A stretch of 46,894 nucleotides of DNA. Source: Paenacidovorax caeni (GTDB taxonomy: Bacteria; Pseudomonadota; Gammaproteobacteria; Burkholderiales; Burkholderiaceae_C). A program made the position numbers and the translations under genes. Of the stretch, positions 31,787 to 40,647 are shown in pieces. Below the pieces are notes generated by a model. That model searched no databases. It saw only the letters and a list, made by a program, of their open reading frames with translations, and was not told the origin of the DNA. Location of the stretch: positions 1 to 46,894 of the forward strand of contig NZ_CYIG01000029.1 of the NCBI RefSeq assembly GCF_001298675.1. Reading direction: 5' to 3'. Positions within the stretch are counted from its first letter, which is position 1, and the number at the start of each line of letters is the position of its first letter.

Positions 31787-33439
31787 ATGAAGAAGAACCT
31801 GCCCGTCACGTCCCGGCAAACCGAGATCCCGCCTGGCGTCACCCTGGTGTCCAAGACCGACCTCAAGGGCCGCATCACCTACGCCAACGAGGCGTTCGTC
31901 GAGGTCAGCGGCTACGCCCTCGACGAGCTGCTGAACCAGAGCCACAACATCGTGCGCCACCCCGACATGCCCCCCGCCGCCTTCGCGGACATGTGGCGCA
32001 CGCTGCAGCAAGGCAAGCCGTGGCGCGGCATCGTCAAGAACCGCTGCAAAGACGGCGGCTACTACTGGGTCGATGCCTGCGTGGTGCCCGTCAAGCGCCA
32101 CGACCAGGTCACGGGCTACATGTCGGTGCGCAAGCACGCGCCACCCGACGCCATCGCGGCCGCACAGGCGCTGTACCACGACATGGCGGCGGGCCGTGCC
32201 AAGCCGGGCCTGCGCCTGCCGGCGTGGCTGGGCATCCGCAGCGGCATGCGCCTGGGCACGCTGTTTGTGGCGCTGCTGATGCTGGTGGGGGGCGTGCTTG
32301 GCATCGGCGGGCTGAAGCTGGCCGACGATGCGCTGCACCAGCTCTACCACCGGCAGCTCGGGCCGGTGGCGGCCATCGGCAAGATCACCGCCCGCCTGGG
32401 CGAGAGCCGTGCCACCATGCTGGAAATCCGCCTGGCGCGCCAGCGCACCGGCCAGGACGAGGCGTTGGCCCACCAGATTGCCCGGCTGCGCGCGCACCGC
32501 GACGAGGTGCAGGCGCTGCTGGGCCAGTTGGCCGTCGACTCGGGCCAGGCCCCGCAGCAAACGCAGCGGCTGGCCGCTGCGCTCACGCACTACACCGATG
32601 AAGGCCTGCAGCGCGTGGAGATGGCCGCCGCCTTTGACGACCCGGAGCAAATCGACGAGCTGATCCGCCAGCGCGTGCTGCCGCTGGAGCAGGCGGCCTC
32701 GGTCGCTGCGTCCGAGCTGCGCGATGCGCTGGACACCGCCGCACGCACCGCCTACGAGGAAACGCTGGCGCGCAACGCGCGCATCCGTGCCATCGCCATC
32801 GCGGGCATTCTGTGCGGGCTGCTGGCGGTGGTGCTGGCGGGGCACATGTTCATCCGCGGCATCGTCGATCCGCTGAACGCCTCGATCCGCCGCCTCAACC
32901 GCATCGCCCAGGGCGACCTGCAGGGCGAGATCGACCTTTCGGGCACGGGCGAAAGCGGGCAGCTGAACCATGCCGCCGCCGTCATGCAGCTGCACCTGAA
33001 AGTGATGCTCGATGAAATCGCGCTGGCGGCGCGGCGCATCCAGCGCCACTGCACCACGCTCAACACCGTGCTCTACAGCGTCACCGAGCACTCCGAGGCG
33101 CAGCACGACCGCGTGTACGCGGCGATCCGTGCCCTGGACGCGGCCGTGGCCGAGACCAGCGACCTGAGCGAGCGCGCCGAACGGCTGCTGCACCTGGCCA
33201 GCGCCGAGGGCGCCGCCCCGGCACTGGCCGATGAAACCCGCGAACTGGCCACCGCCACCCGGCTGGCAGCCTTCGGTGCCGAGGAAGTGGCCTGCGCCAT
33301 GCACCAGGTGGCCGACCTGATCGTGGAAAACCGCGGCGAGGCGCAGCGCGCCTGGCAGGCGTCCGAGGAGCTCAAGCACGTGGCCAGCGAACTCAATGGC
33401 CTGGTGGATTTTTTCGCGCCAGGCAAGTCAGCACAATGA
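31787..33439 (+). CDS. Aer-like PAS-HAMP receptor with a short, tip-less cytoplasmic domain
   Basis: A 550-residue membrane protein. An N-terminal PAS domain of the Aer type spans about residues 10-115 (DLKGRITYANEAFVEVSGY, NIVRHPDMPPAAFADMW, GYYWVDACV). TM1 (about 155-176), a roughly 155-residue helical periplasmic region, TM2 (about 333-352) and HAMP (about 355-405) follow. The rest is only about 145 residues of helix. It lacks the conserved hairpin tip (the NLLALNAAIEAARAGE-type block) through which receptors bind CheA and CheW. It may therefore signal by another route or be a partner subunit. AAAGAAC precedes the ATG weakly. Confidence 0.8.
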   Translation: MKKNLPVTSRQTEIPPGVTLVSKTDLKGRITYANEAFVEVSGYALDELLNQSHNIVRHPDMPPAAFADMWRTLQQGKPWRGIVKNRCKDGGYYWVDACVVPVKRHDQVTGYMSVRKHAPPDAIAAAQALYHDMAAGRAKPGLRLPAWLGIRSGMRLGTLFVALLMLVGGVLGIGGLKLADDALHQLYHRQLGPVAAIGKITARLGESRATMLEIRLARQRTGQDEALAHQIARLRAHRDEVQALLGQLAVDSGQAPQQTQRLAAALTHYTDEGLQRVEMAAAFDDPEQIDELIRQRVLPLEQAASVAASELRDALDTAARTAYEETLARNARIRAIAIAGILCGLLAVVLAGHMFIRGIVDPLNASIRRLNRIAQGDLQGEIDLSGTGESGQLNHAAAVMQLHLKVMLDEIALAARRIQRHCTTLNTVLYSVTEHSEAQHDRVYAAIRALDAAVAETSDLSERAERLLHLASAEGAAPALADETRELATATRLAAFGAEEVACAMHQVADLIVENRGEAQRAWQASEELKHVASELNGLVDFFAPGKSAQ

Positions 33440-33442
33440 CTC

Positions 33443-33500
33443 CTACTTTGATAGCTGCTAGCGCTTGCTGGAAGCGCGCTACAGGCTGAATTGCCCCTTA
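33443..33500 (+). repeat. Dispersed repeat, family 1
   Basis: TTTGATAGCTGCTAGCGCTT, then GCTGGAAGCGCGCTACAGGC and a T-poor tail. It separates the receptor gene from the convergent dinG and overlaps the dinG stop codon. Confidence 0.75.
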
Positions 33501-35708
33501 ATTCCCGGCCCTTGTGGGTGTGCTGGCGCGGCGCTGCAGCGCGAACGGCGGCAGGCCCTGCAGCAGCCGCTGCCCGTAGCCTGTGCGCACCAGGCGCCGG
33601 TCGTAGCAGTAGACATGCGCCAGGTCCTCCTCGGTGCGGATGGCACGGCCCACCCATTGCGCCAGGCGGATGGCCGTGGCCGGCACCACCAGCTCGCTGA
33701 ACGGGTCGCGCCCGGCGCCGCGCAGCCACTCGGCACGCGCCTCGCCCACCGGGTCGTCGGGTGGGGCGAAGGGCAGTTTGGTGATGAACAGCGATTCGCA
33801 CAGCCGGCCCGGCAAGTCCAGCCCTTCGCCAAAGGATTGCATGCCGAAGATGATCGACGGTAGCCCCTGCGCCACCCGCTCGCGGTGCTGTGCCAGCAGT
33901 TGCTGGCGCGGCCACTGGTTCTGCACCAGCACCGTGGCACGCAGCGCGGTTGGCAGTTGCTCGACGGCCTGGCGCATCTGCTCGCGTGAAGTGAACAGCA
34001 CCAACGCGCCCGCTTCCACCAGGGCCAGGTCGGACAGCAGCGCCTCCACCATCTCGGCCGTGTAGGCCTGCGCGTCGCGCGGGTCGGCCTGGGTTTCGCT
34101 GGCCACCAGCGTGCCCTGGCGCGCGTAGTCGAACGGGCTGGCCACCTCCAGCGTGCGCACCGCCGCATCGCCGTGCAGGCCGGCTTCGCGCAGAAAGAAG
34201 TCGAACTGCCCGCAGCCCGTGAGCGTGGCCGAGGTCAGCACCGCGCCGCGCACCGCCGACCACAGGTGGTGGCGCAGCGTGGCGCCGGGCAGCACGGGGC
34301 TGGCATGGGCGCGCAGGGTGAGAAAGTCGCCCTCCACCGCCAACGTGAACCATTTGGCCGCAGGCACCGCGCCCTCGGGCGTGTCCTGCAGCAGCAGCTG
34401 CGCGCAGGCGTGCACGCCCTCCAGGCGCGGCGCCAGGCTGCCCACCTGGGCATAGAGCTGCGACAGGCGCCGCGCGTCGTCGGGCGTGTCGCGCATGGCC
34501 GCGCGCAGCGCCTTGGCGATGGCGCGCAGCGCGTCCAGAAAGCCGCCGGCGTGGTGTGCTGCCTGGGCCACCGGGTCGCTCAGGGCGTCAGGCAGGCGCC
34601 CGCCCGCCACACGGGCGCGTGTGGGCTGGCCGGCGATGGCCGGGCGCGCTCCCGCACCGCCGTGGCCTGGCGCGCGCAAAGGCTCGCCGTACACGTCCAG
34701 CACCAGGCGTGCCAGGTCGGCCAGCGCGGTGCGCAACCGCGCCGCGTGCTGGGGAATGTCGGCGATTTCCTCCACCTCCACGAGCTGGCCGATGCGCAGC
34801 GCGCGGCTGGCCAGCCGGTCGATCCAGGACAGGCGCGACAGGTCCATCTCGCAGGCGAACTGCGCTAGCGCGGTGGACGGCAGGTGGTGAGCCTCGTCAA
34901 TGACGAGCAGGCAGTTGTCCAGCTCCGGCAGCAGGCGCGCGCCGATGGACGACAGCAGCAGGTCATGGTTGGCCACGATCACCTGCGCCGCCACCAGCGC
35001 CTTGCGCCGCTCGAAATAGGTGCACTGGCTGAACAGCGGGCAGTACTTGCCCGTGCACGAGGACGCCTCGGCCGCCACCGGGCCCCACATCTCCGGCTCG
35101 GGCGGTGTGGGCAGCTGGTCGCGGTCGCCGTCCCACTGGTTGGTGGCCAGGGCGTCGGCCAGGCTGGCGTAGAACTGCATGCGCGCCTCGGCCTGGTGCG
35201 AGGCATGGCGGCCCTGGCGCTGCTCGGCGGCCTCGGCGGCCAGCAGATCGTCGGGAATGTGGTCGTCCTCCTCGGCGCTGGCGCCGCTGGCCAGGCGTTC
35301 CAGCTTGAGCTTGCAGGCGTAGCGCCCGCGCCCCTTGGCCAGGGCGAAGGCAAAGGGCTGCTCCATGCGTGCGGCCAGCTGCGGCAGGTCCTTGTGCACC
35401 AACTGCTCCTGCAGCGCCACGGTGGCGGTGGAGATCAGCACGCGCGTGCCGCGCGCCAGCGCAATGGCAATGGCCGGCACGCTGTAGGCCAGCGACTTGC
35501 CCACGCCCGTGCCGGCCTGGATGACGGCAATGGCACGCGCGGGGTCGGCGCCTTCGTCTTCCACCTTGCCCAGCTGCGCCTGGCTGAGGGCCTGGGCCAC
35601 GGCCTCGGCCATGTGCCGCTGGCCGTCGCGCACGCGAAAACCGTCCGAGGATTGCACCACGGTCTCAAACTGCTGCAGGGCCTGCGCGGCCCATGTGGAA
35701 GACGACAT
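33498..35708 (-). CDS. dinG: DinG/YoaA-type Fe-S ATP-dependent DNA helicase
   Basis: A 736-residue SF2 helicase of the XPD-like group. Walker A AGTGVGKS, the Fe-S cluster cysteines (GRYACKLKL, SSCTGKYCPLFSQC) and the DEAH box VIDEAHHLP lie in the N-terminal half. Motif V/VI regions (IFGMQSFGEGLDLPG, VGRAIRTEEDLAHV) lie near the C-terminus. It unwinds 5'-3' on DNA and R-loops in the known family. The start at 35708 (MSSSTWAAQ) was taken; the longer open frame upstream is not conserved-looking. No LexA box was recognised. It is convergent with the Aer-like gene. Confidence 0.9.
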   Translation of the reverse strand: MSSSTWAAQALQQFETVVQSSDGFRVRDGQRHMAEAVAQALSQAQLGKVEDEGADPARAIAVIQAGTGVGKSLAYSVPAIAIALARGTRVLISTATVALQEQLVHKDLPQLAARMEQPFAFALAKGRGRYACKLKLERLASGASAEEDDHIPDDLLAAEAAEQRQGRHASHQAEARMQFYASLADALATNQWDGDRDQLPTPPEPEMWGPVAAEASSCTGKYCPLFSQCTYFERRKALVAAQVIVANHDLLLSSIGARLLPELDNCLLVIDEAHHLPSTALAQFACEMDLSRLSWIDRLASRALRIGQLVEVEEIADIPQHAARLRTALADLARLVLDVYGEPLRAPGHGGAGARPAIAGQPTRARVAGGRLPDALSDPVAQAAHHAGGFLDALRAIAKALRAAMRDTPDDARRLSQLYAQVGSLAPRLEGVHACAQLLLQDTPEGAVPAAKWFTLAVEGDFLTLRAHASPVLPGATLRHHLWSAVRGAVLTSATLTGCGQFDFFLREAGLHGDAAVRTLEVASPFDYARQGTLVASETQADPRDAQAYTAEMVEALLSDLALVEAGALVLFTSREQMRQAVEQLPTALRATVLVQNQWPRQQLLAQHRERVAQGLPSIIFGMQSFGEGLDLPGRLCESLFITKLPFAPPDDPVGEARAEWLRGAGRDPFSELVVPATAIRLAQWVGRAIRTEEDLAHVYCYDRRLVRTGYGQRLLQGLPPFALQRRASTPTRAGN

Positions 35709-35904
35709 AGGGGCGGGAGTGTGGCACGGATGGCTCCAGGCGGCATCGGAGCAGGATTTCCCGCCTTGTGCCCGCATCCAGGCCTGGTGCGCTGTTCTGA
35801 TCCCCCGAAAATGTAGACTTGCCCGGCGCCGCATCCGGCGCAGGGGCAGCACGCCCCAGGCCAGGGCTGTTCCCATTTGCTCGCTGTTCTTCAAGGTGTC
35901 GTCT

Positions 35905-37839
35905 ATGTTTCACAAACTCCGTCTCTGGGCCAAGATCATGGTGGTCATGGGTATCGCCATTGGTGGTGTGGGGGCGGCGCTGACGTTTACCAACCTGTCG
36001 AACATGAACCGCCTGGTGCATGACGCCGAGCGCAGCGCGCTGGACGCGCATCTCAAGGCCATCCACAACGCGATTGCCGCCGAGAGCCGTAGCGCCGAGG
36101 CCTTGAGTGCACTGGTGGCCAGCATTCCGTTGGTGCAGGACAAGTTCGACAGCGGCGAGCGCAAGGCCGTGGCCGATCTGTTCGTGCCAGGTTTCCAGTC
36201 CTTGGCGCGTGACTACGGCGTGGAGCAATTCCAGTTCCACACGCCGCCGGCCATTTCGTGGCTGCGTGTGCATGTGCCGCAAAAGTACGGCGACGACTTG
36301 TCGTCGTTCCGCAGCACCGTGGTGGCCACCAACCGCACCCTGCAGCCGGTGCGCGGCCTGGAAGGCGGCGTGGCGGGGCTGGGCATTCGTGGCATGGTGC
36401 CGGTGCAGCGCGCCGGCCGGCATGTGGGTTCGGTGGAGTTCGGCATGGGCTTCGGCCAGCCCTTCTTCGACCAGTTCAAGCAGCAGAACGGCGTGGATGT
36501 GGCCCTGCACGTTATGGACAAGGATGGCAGCTTCAAGGCCCTGGCTTCGACCTTCGGCAAGGAGCTGATGCCCGAAGCGGCCACGTTGCAGCGCGCGCTC
36601 GGCGGCGAGGCGCAGCTCGACCACCGCCATGCCCAGGGCAAGCCGTTCGCCATCTATTCCTCGGCGCTCAAGGACTTTTCCGGCAAGCCCATCGGCGTGA
36701 TTGAGATCGCCATGGATGCCAGCGCTTTCCAGGCTTCGCTGGACAGCTCGCGCAACGTCGCGCTGGTGGTGGGGATTTTGTCCATCATCGGCGGCATGCT
36801 GCTGGCGCAGTGGATGGCACGCCACATCGTGGGCCGGCTCGAAGGGGTGGCCTCGGGTGTGAACCATGTGGCCCAGGGCGATTTGTCGAGCACCATCGCG
36901 GTGGCGGGCAGCGACGAGGTGGCGACCCTGGCCGAGGCCACGCGTGCCATGCAGGCGCGCCTGCGCACGCTGGTGGCCGAGGTCAGCGCCAATGCCGTGC
37001 GCGTGCACGCGGCAGCGCAGGAAATCACCAGCGCCGTTGAGGGCCAGGCGGCCACCTCGACACAGATGTCGTCCTCGGTGGCCGAGATCACCACCACCAT
37101 GGAGGAGCTCTCGGCCTCCTCCACGCAGATCGCCGACCACTCGCGCTCGGTGGTGGACATCGCCAACCAGACGCTGGAGGGCTCGCGCAAGGGCTCCGAG
37201 GCCATGCAGACCGTGCTCGGGCGCATGAACGACATCCGCAGCGACAACCAGCACAGCCTGCAGGAGATCGTGGCGCTGGGCGCCAAGTCCAAGCAGATCA
37301 GCCGCGTGATGGAGATCATCAACACCGTGGCCGACCAGACCAAGCTCATCGCCTTCAACGCCGCGCTGGAAGCCTCCAGCGCCGGCGAGGCGGGCAAGCG
37401 CTTCTCGGTGGTGGCGGGCGAGATTCGCCGCCTGGCCGACAGCGTGACCGACTCGACGCGCGAGATCGAAGCCAAGATCAGCGAGATTCAGGACTCCATC
37501 AGCCGCCTTGTCATCACCTCGGAGAAGGGGGCCTCGGGCATTACCGCGGGGCTTTCTGCCAGCGCCAACGCCACCGAGCGCCTGAACGAAATCGTCAGCG
37601 CCGCCAGCCAGACCAGCAGCGCCGCGCAGCAGATCTCGCTCTCCACGCAGCAGCAGAAGACGGCCAGCAGCCAGGTTGTGCTGGCGCTGCGTGAAATCGT
37701 CACGGCCAGCTCGCATACGGCGCAGTCCATCACCCGCATCTCGCAGGTGAGCAAGGACATGGCGCAGCTCTCGGGCCGGCTCGACGAGCTGGTACACCAG
37801 TTCAAGCTGAATGCCGCCTCCGGCACCACGCAGGGTTGA
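35905..37839 (+). CDS. Methyl-accepting chemotaxis protein with Cache-type sensor
   Basis: A 644-residue chemoreceptor. TM1 spans about residues 8-28. The periplasmic domain (about 30-275) looks like a Cache/PAS-like fold (GLEGGVAGLGIRGMVPVQ, AIYSSALKDFSGKPIGVIEI). TM2 (about 277-297) and HAMP follow. The signalling helices carry the tip EIINTVADQTKLIAFNAALE and then ASSAGEAGKRFSVVAGEIRRLA. The tip is slightly unusual (TKLIAFNAALEASS). No C-terminal CheR-binding pentapeptide is seen. It is the first gene of the cheB-cheR-cheA cluster and the likely input of that pathway. The ATG at 35905 follows a weak CAAGGTG. Confidence 0.9.
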   Translation: MFHKLRLWAKIMVVMGIAIGGVGAALTFTNLSNMNRLVHDAERSALDAHLKAIHNAIAAESRSAEALSALVASIPLVQDKFDSGERKAVADLFVPGFQSLARDYGVEQFQFHTPPAISWLRVHVPQKYGDDLSSFRSTVVATNRTLQPVRGLEGGVAGLGIRGMVPVQRAGRHVGSVEFGMGFGQPFFDQFKQQNGVDVALHVMDKDGSFKALASTFGKELMPEAATLQRALGGEAQLDHRHAQGKPFAIYSSALKDFSGKPIGVIEIAMDASAFQASLDSSRNVALVVGILSIIGGMLLAQWMARHIVGRLEGVASGVNHVAQGDLSSTIAVAGSDEVATLAEATRAMQARLRTLVAEVSANAVRVHAAAQEITSAVEGQAATSTQMSSSVAEITTTMEELSASSTQIADHSRSVVDIANQTLEGSRKGSEAMQTVLGRMNDIRSDNQHSLQEIVALGAKSKQISRVMEIINTVADQTKLIAFNAALEASSAGEAGKRFSVVAGEIRRLADSVTDSTREIEAKISEIQDSISRLVITSEKGASGITAGLSASANATERLNEIVSAASQTSSAAQQISLSTQQQKTASSQVVLALREIVTASSHTAQSITRISQVSKDMAQLSGRLDELVHQFKLNAASGTTQG

Positions 37840-37840
37840 A

Positions 37841-37972
37841 ATGAAACACCCCCTGCGTGGCGTCGCGCGCCCCTTCCCACGCTACGCCCTTCGTGCAGTG
37901 GGCGGCCGATGCCGCCAGCGCGGCGCGGCGGCTCTTGCGCAGCAGGTGGCGTGCGGCGCCATGGACCACTGA
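37841..37972 (+). repeat. Dispersed repeat, family 2
   Basis: ATGAAACACCCCCTGCGTGG at the start, CCCCTTCCC, and at the end GCGGCGCCATGGACCACTGA. That end matches the end of the copy at 45506-45669 (GCGCCATGGATAACTGA). It sits directly before cheB, as the other copy sits before the CheW-like gene. Confidence 0.6.
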
Positions 37973-37984
37973 ACCGTGCAGGCG

Positions 37985-39055
37985 ATGGCGAACATCCGCG
38001 TGCTCATCGCCGACGACAGCAGCCTCGCCCGTGGGCTGCTGCGTTGCCTGCTGGAGGCCGAGCCCGGCATCGAGGTGGTGGGCGAAGCCTGCAACGGCCG
38101 CCAGGCGGTGGAGATGGTGCAGGCCCTGCGCCCCAGCCTCGTGACCATGGACCTAGAAATGCCCGTCATGGGGGGGTTGCAAGCCATCGAGGCCATCATG
38201 TGCACGCGCGCCGTGCCCATCCTCGTGGTCAGCAGCGTGGCCGATGCGCAGGGCGCACTGCAAGCCGTGGCCCATGGCGCGCTCGACGTGGTGGGCAAGC
38301 CCGACTACGGCTCGGGCGACGCGGCGGCTTTCGTGGCCAAGGTGCGGCTGCTCGCGGGCGTGTCCGTCATCACGCGCATGCGGGCGCGCCCCGAGCCGGG
38401 CGCCGCCACGCCGGCGCAGGCGCCGTCCCCGGTGCCAGCTGGCACACCGGCCCTGCGGGGGGGCGAGCCGGTGTTCGCCATTGCCGCTTCCACCGGCGGG
38501 CCGCAGGCCTTGGCGGCCATCCTGCCGGCGCTGGGGCGCGACTTCCCCTGCCCGGTGCTGGTGGCGCAGCATATTTCGGACGGCTTTGCCCAGGGCATGG
38601 TGGACTGGCTGGCCGCGCTGTGCCCGCTGCCGGTACGCCTGGCGCGCCATGGTGACGTGCTGGTGCCCGGCACCATCCATGTCTCGCCCTCGGAGCATGA
38701 CCTCGCGGTGGTGCCCGGCGAGCGCCTGGCGCTGCGCGCCAGGGTGCCCGGCTGTGTGTACCGGCCCAGCTGTGACGTGCTGCTGACCAGCGTGGCCCAG
38801 GTGTTCGGCGCACGGGCCATCGGCATCATCCTCTCGGGTATGGGGCATGACGGGGCCGCGGGGCTGGCGGCCATCCGCGCCGCGGGCGGGCACACGCTGG
38901 CGCAGGACGAAGCCAGCTCTGTCGTCTACGGCATGAACCGTGTAGCCATCGAGCGTGGCGCCGCCGTGCAGGTGCTGCCGCTGGCCGCGCTGGCCCCGGC
39001 CATGCGGGAGTTGGCCAGCCGCCCGCCACGCCTGCTGGCTGGGAGTGCGGCATGA
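37985..39055 (+). CDS. cheB: Chemotaxis response regulator methylesterase CheB
   Basis: A 356-residue protein: an N-terminal receiver (VLIADDSSLARG, phospho-acceptor in TMDLEMPVMGG), an Ala/Pro linker and a C-terminal methylesterase. The esterase has the catalytic Ser in AASTGGPQ, His in AQHIS and Asp in SGMGHDGAAG. It removes methyl groups from receptor glutamates when phosphorylated by the cluster's CheA. A GTG at 37976 is an alternative start. It overlaps cheR by ATGA. In Wsp systems the equivalent protein is WspF. Confidence 0.92.
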   Translation: MANIRVLIADDSSLARGLLRCLLEAEPGIEVVGEACNGRQAVEMVQALRPSLVTMDLEMPVMGGLQAIEAIMCTRAVPILVVSSVADAQGALQAVAHGALDVVGKPDYGSGDAAAFVAKVRLLAGVSVITRMRARPEPGAATPAQAPSPVPAGTPALRGGEPVFAIAASTGGPQALAAILPALGRDFPCPVLVAQHISDGFAQGMVDWLAALCPLPVRLARHGDVLVPGTIHVSPSEHDLAVVPGERLALRARVPGCVYRPSCDVLLTSVAQVFGARAIGIILSGMGHDGAAGLAAIRAAGGHTLAQDEASSVVYGMNRVAIERGAAVQVLPLAALAPAMRELASRPPRLLAGSAA

Positions 39056-40542
39056 ACGCCCTGGACTTGGCCCCGTTCCAGGCCCTGGTCAAGGAGCGCT
39101 GCGGGCTGCAGTGCGAGGGCGACGGCCAGGCCAAGCTGGCGCAGGCGCTGCAGGAGCGCTGCACGCACCTGCGCATGGCGCCCATGGCCTACTACCAGCA
39201 GTTGGTGCGCAGTGGCGCCGAGTTCCAGGCGCTGGTGAACCTGCTCACCATCAACGAAACCTATTTTTTCCGCGAGCCCGAGCAGATCGAACTGCTGGTA
39301 CAACGCCTGGCGCCGCGCGCGCTGGCGCGCCATGCCGGGCGTGCGCCCGTGCGCATCCTGTCGGCCGGGTGCTCCTCGGGCGAGGAGCCGTACTCCCTGG
39401 CCATGGCCTTGCTGGAGAAGTACGGCGACAGCACGGCCCAGCTGTTCGAGCTGGTGGCCGGAGACATCGACACCGAGGCCTTGGCCAAGGCGCGCGCCGG
39501 GGTGTACGGCGACTTCTCGTTCCGCGGCGTGCCCGATGCCATCCGCCAGCGCTATTTCGAACCCCATCCCCAGGGCCAGCGCCTGCGTGAGGACGTGCGC
39601 CGCCTGGTGCGCTTTTACCCGCTGAACCTGCTCGACAGCGAAGCGCCGCAGCCTGTGCAGGACTGCGACATCATCTTTTTCCGCAACGTATCGATCTACT
39701 TTGATGCGGCCACGCGCCGGCGCATCCAGCAGAACCTGGCGCGGTTGCTGCGCGGCGATGGGGTGCTGGTCATCGGCTCGGCCGAGACCCTGGCCAATGA
39801 CCTGGGCGTGTTGCGCCTGGTCGAGGAAGCCGGGCTGTTCTACTTCACCCCGGGCCCGGCCCCGCAGGATGACGGCGCTGGCTCCGCATGGCAGTGGCCA
39901 CCCGCCCCTGCTCCCAAGCCGCAGCGCGCGCCTGCGCCGCCGCCCGCGCCGCTGCAGTTGCCCAAGGGCTGGGGCGATCTGCCCGAACTGCTGGCCCAGG
40001 CCCCCGCACCCGCCGGCGTGCCCGCCGAGGCGCCTGCAGCGTTGGCTCAGGCACGCCAGGCGGTGCTGGGCAAACATTACGCGCAGGCCCTGCCGCTGCT
40101 CGACGCCGTGCTGGCCGCGCAGCCTGGCTGCGCCGAGGCGCGCCTGCTCAAGGCCTACGTGCTGCTGGAGCGCAAAGACTTCGACACGGCCCAGGCCCTG
40201 GCGCAGCAGGTGCTCGACGCCGATCCCTGGTCGGTCGATGCCTGCATGCTGCTGGGCCTGGCGGCCAAGTGGCGGGGCCAGGGCGACGACGCCATCCGCT
40301 GGCTGCGCCAGGCCATCTATGCGCACCATGCCTGCTGGCCGGCGCACTATTTTTTGGCGGACCTGCTGCGCGAGAGTGGGGCGCTGGAGCAGGCGCGCCG
40401 CTCCTGGCGCGTGGTGGTGCAGATGCTCTCGGGTGCCACGCCGGCGCAGGCGGGGCTGCGCTACCTGCCGCTGGAGCTGCCAGCCCATGAAATCCGCTTC
40501 CTGTGCGAGCGCCATCTGGCCCAGGCGGCCGTCCCCCGCTGA
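39052..40542 (+). CDS. cheR: CheR-type receptor methyltransferase with C-terminal TPR repeats
   Basis: A 496-residue protein. The CheR domain (about 1-270) includes INETYFFREPEQ, the SAM-binding block ILSAGCSSGEEPYSLAMA and FFRNVSIYF (usually NVLIYF). A Pro-rich linker (about 285-315) leads to TPR-like repeats (about 330-480: QARQAVLGKHYAQALPLLDA, VLLERKDFDTAQALAQQVL). CheR with TPRs is the WspC/FrzF-like form found in chemosensory systems that control functions other than flagella. Translationally coupled to cheB. Confidence 0.9.
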   Translation: MNALDLAPFQALVKERCGLQCEGDGQAKLAQALQERCTHLRMAPMAYYQQLVRSGAEFQALVNLLTINETYFFREPEQIELLVQRLAPRALARHAGRAPVRILSAGCSSGEEPYSLAMALLEKYGDSTAQLFELVAGDIDTEALAKARAGVYGDFSFRGVPDAIRQRYFEPHPQGQRLREDVRRLVRFYPLNLLDSEAPQPVQDCDIIFFRNVSIYFDAATRRRIQQNLARLLRGDGVLVIGSAETLANDLGVLRLVEEAGLFYFTPGPAPQDDGAGSAWQWPPAPAPKPQRAPAPPPAPLQLPKGWGDLPELLAQAPAPAGVPAEAPAALAQARQAVLGKHYAQALPLLDAVLAAQPGCAEARLLKAYVLLERKDFDTAQALAQQVLDADPWSVDACMLLGLAAKWRGQGDDAIRWLRQAIYAHHACWPAHYFLADLLRESGALEQARRSWRVVVQMLSGATPAQAGLRYLPLELPAHEIRFLCERHLAQAAVPR

Positions 40543-40557
40543 CCATGAAATACATCA

Positions 40558-40612
40558 AATTCAATAGCTGTCAGCGCAAGCCAGGCAAGGGTTTGTGGCC
40601 ATTTTTACTTGA
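40558..40612 (+). repeat. Dispersed repeat, family 1
   Basis: TTCAATAGCTGTCAGCGC, then AAGCCAGGCAAGGGTTTGTG, GGCC and ATTTTTACTTG. It fills the cheR to cheA gap, so transcription must pass through it if the cluster is one operon. Confidence 0.7.
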
Positions 40613-40647
40613 AAGACGCACGGCCACGCCGCGCGCGGGGGCGTGCC

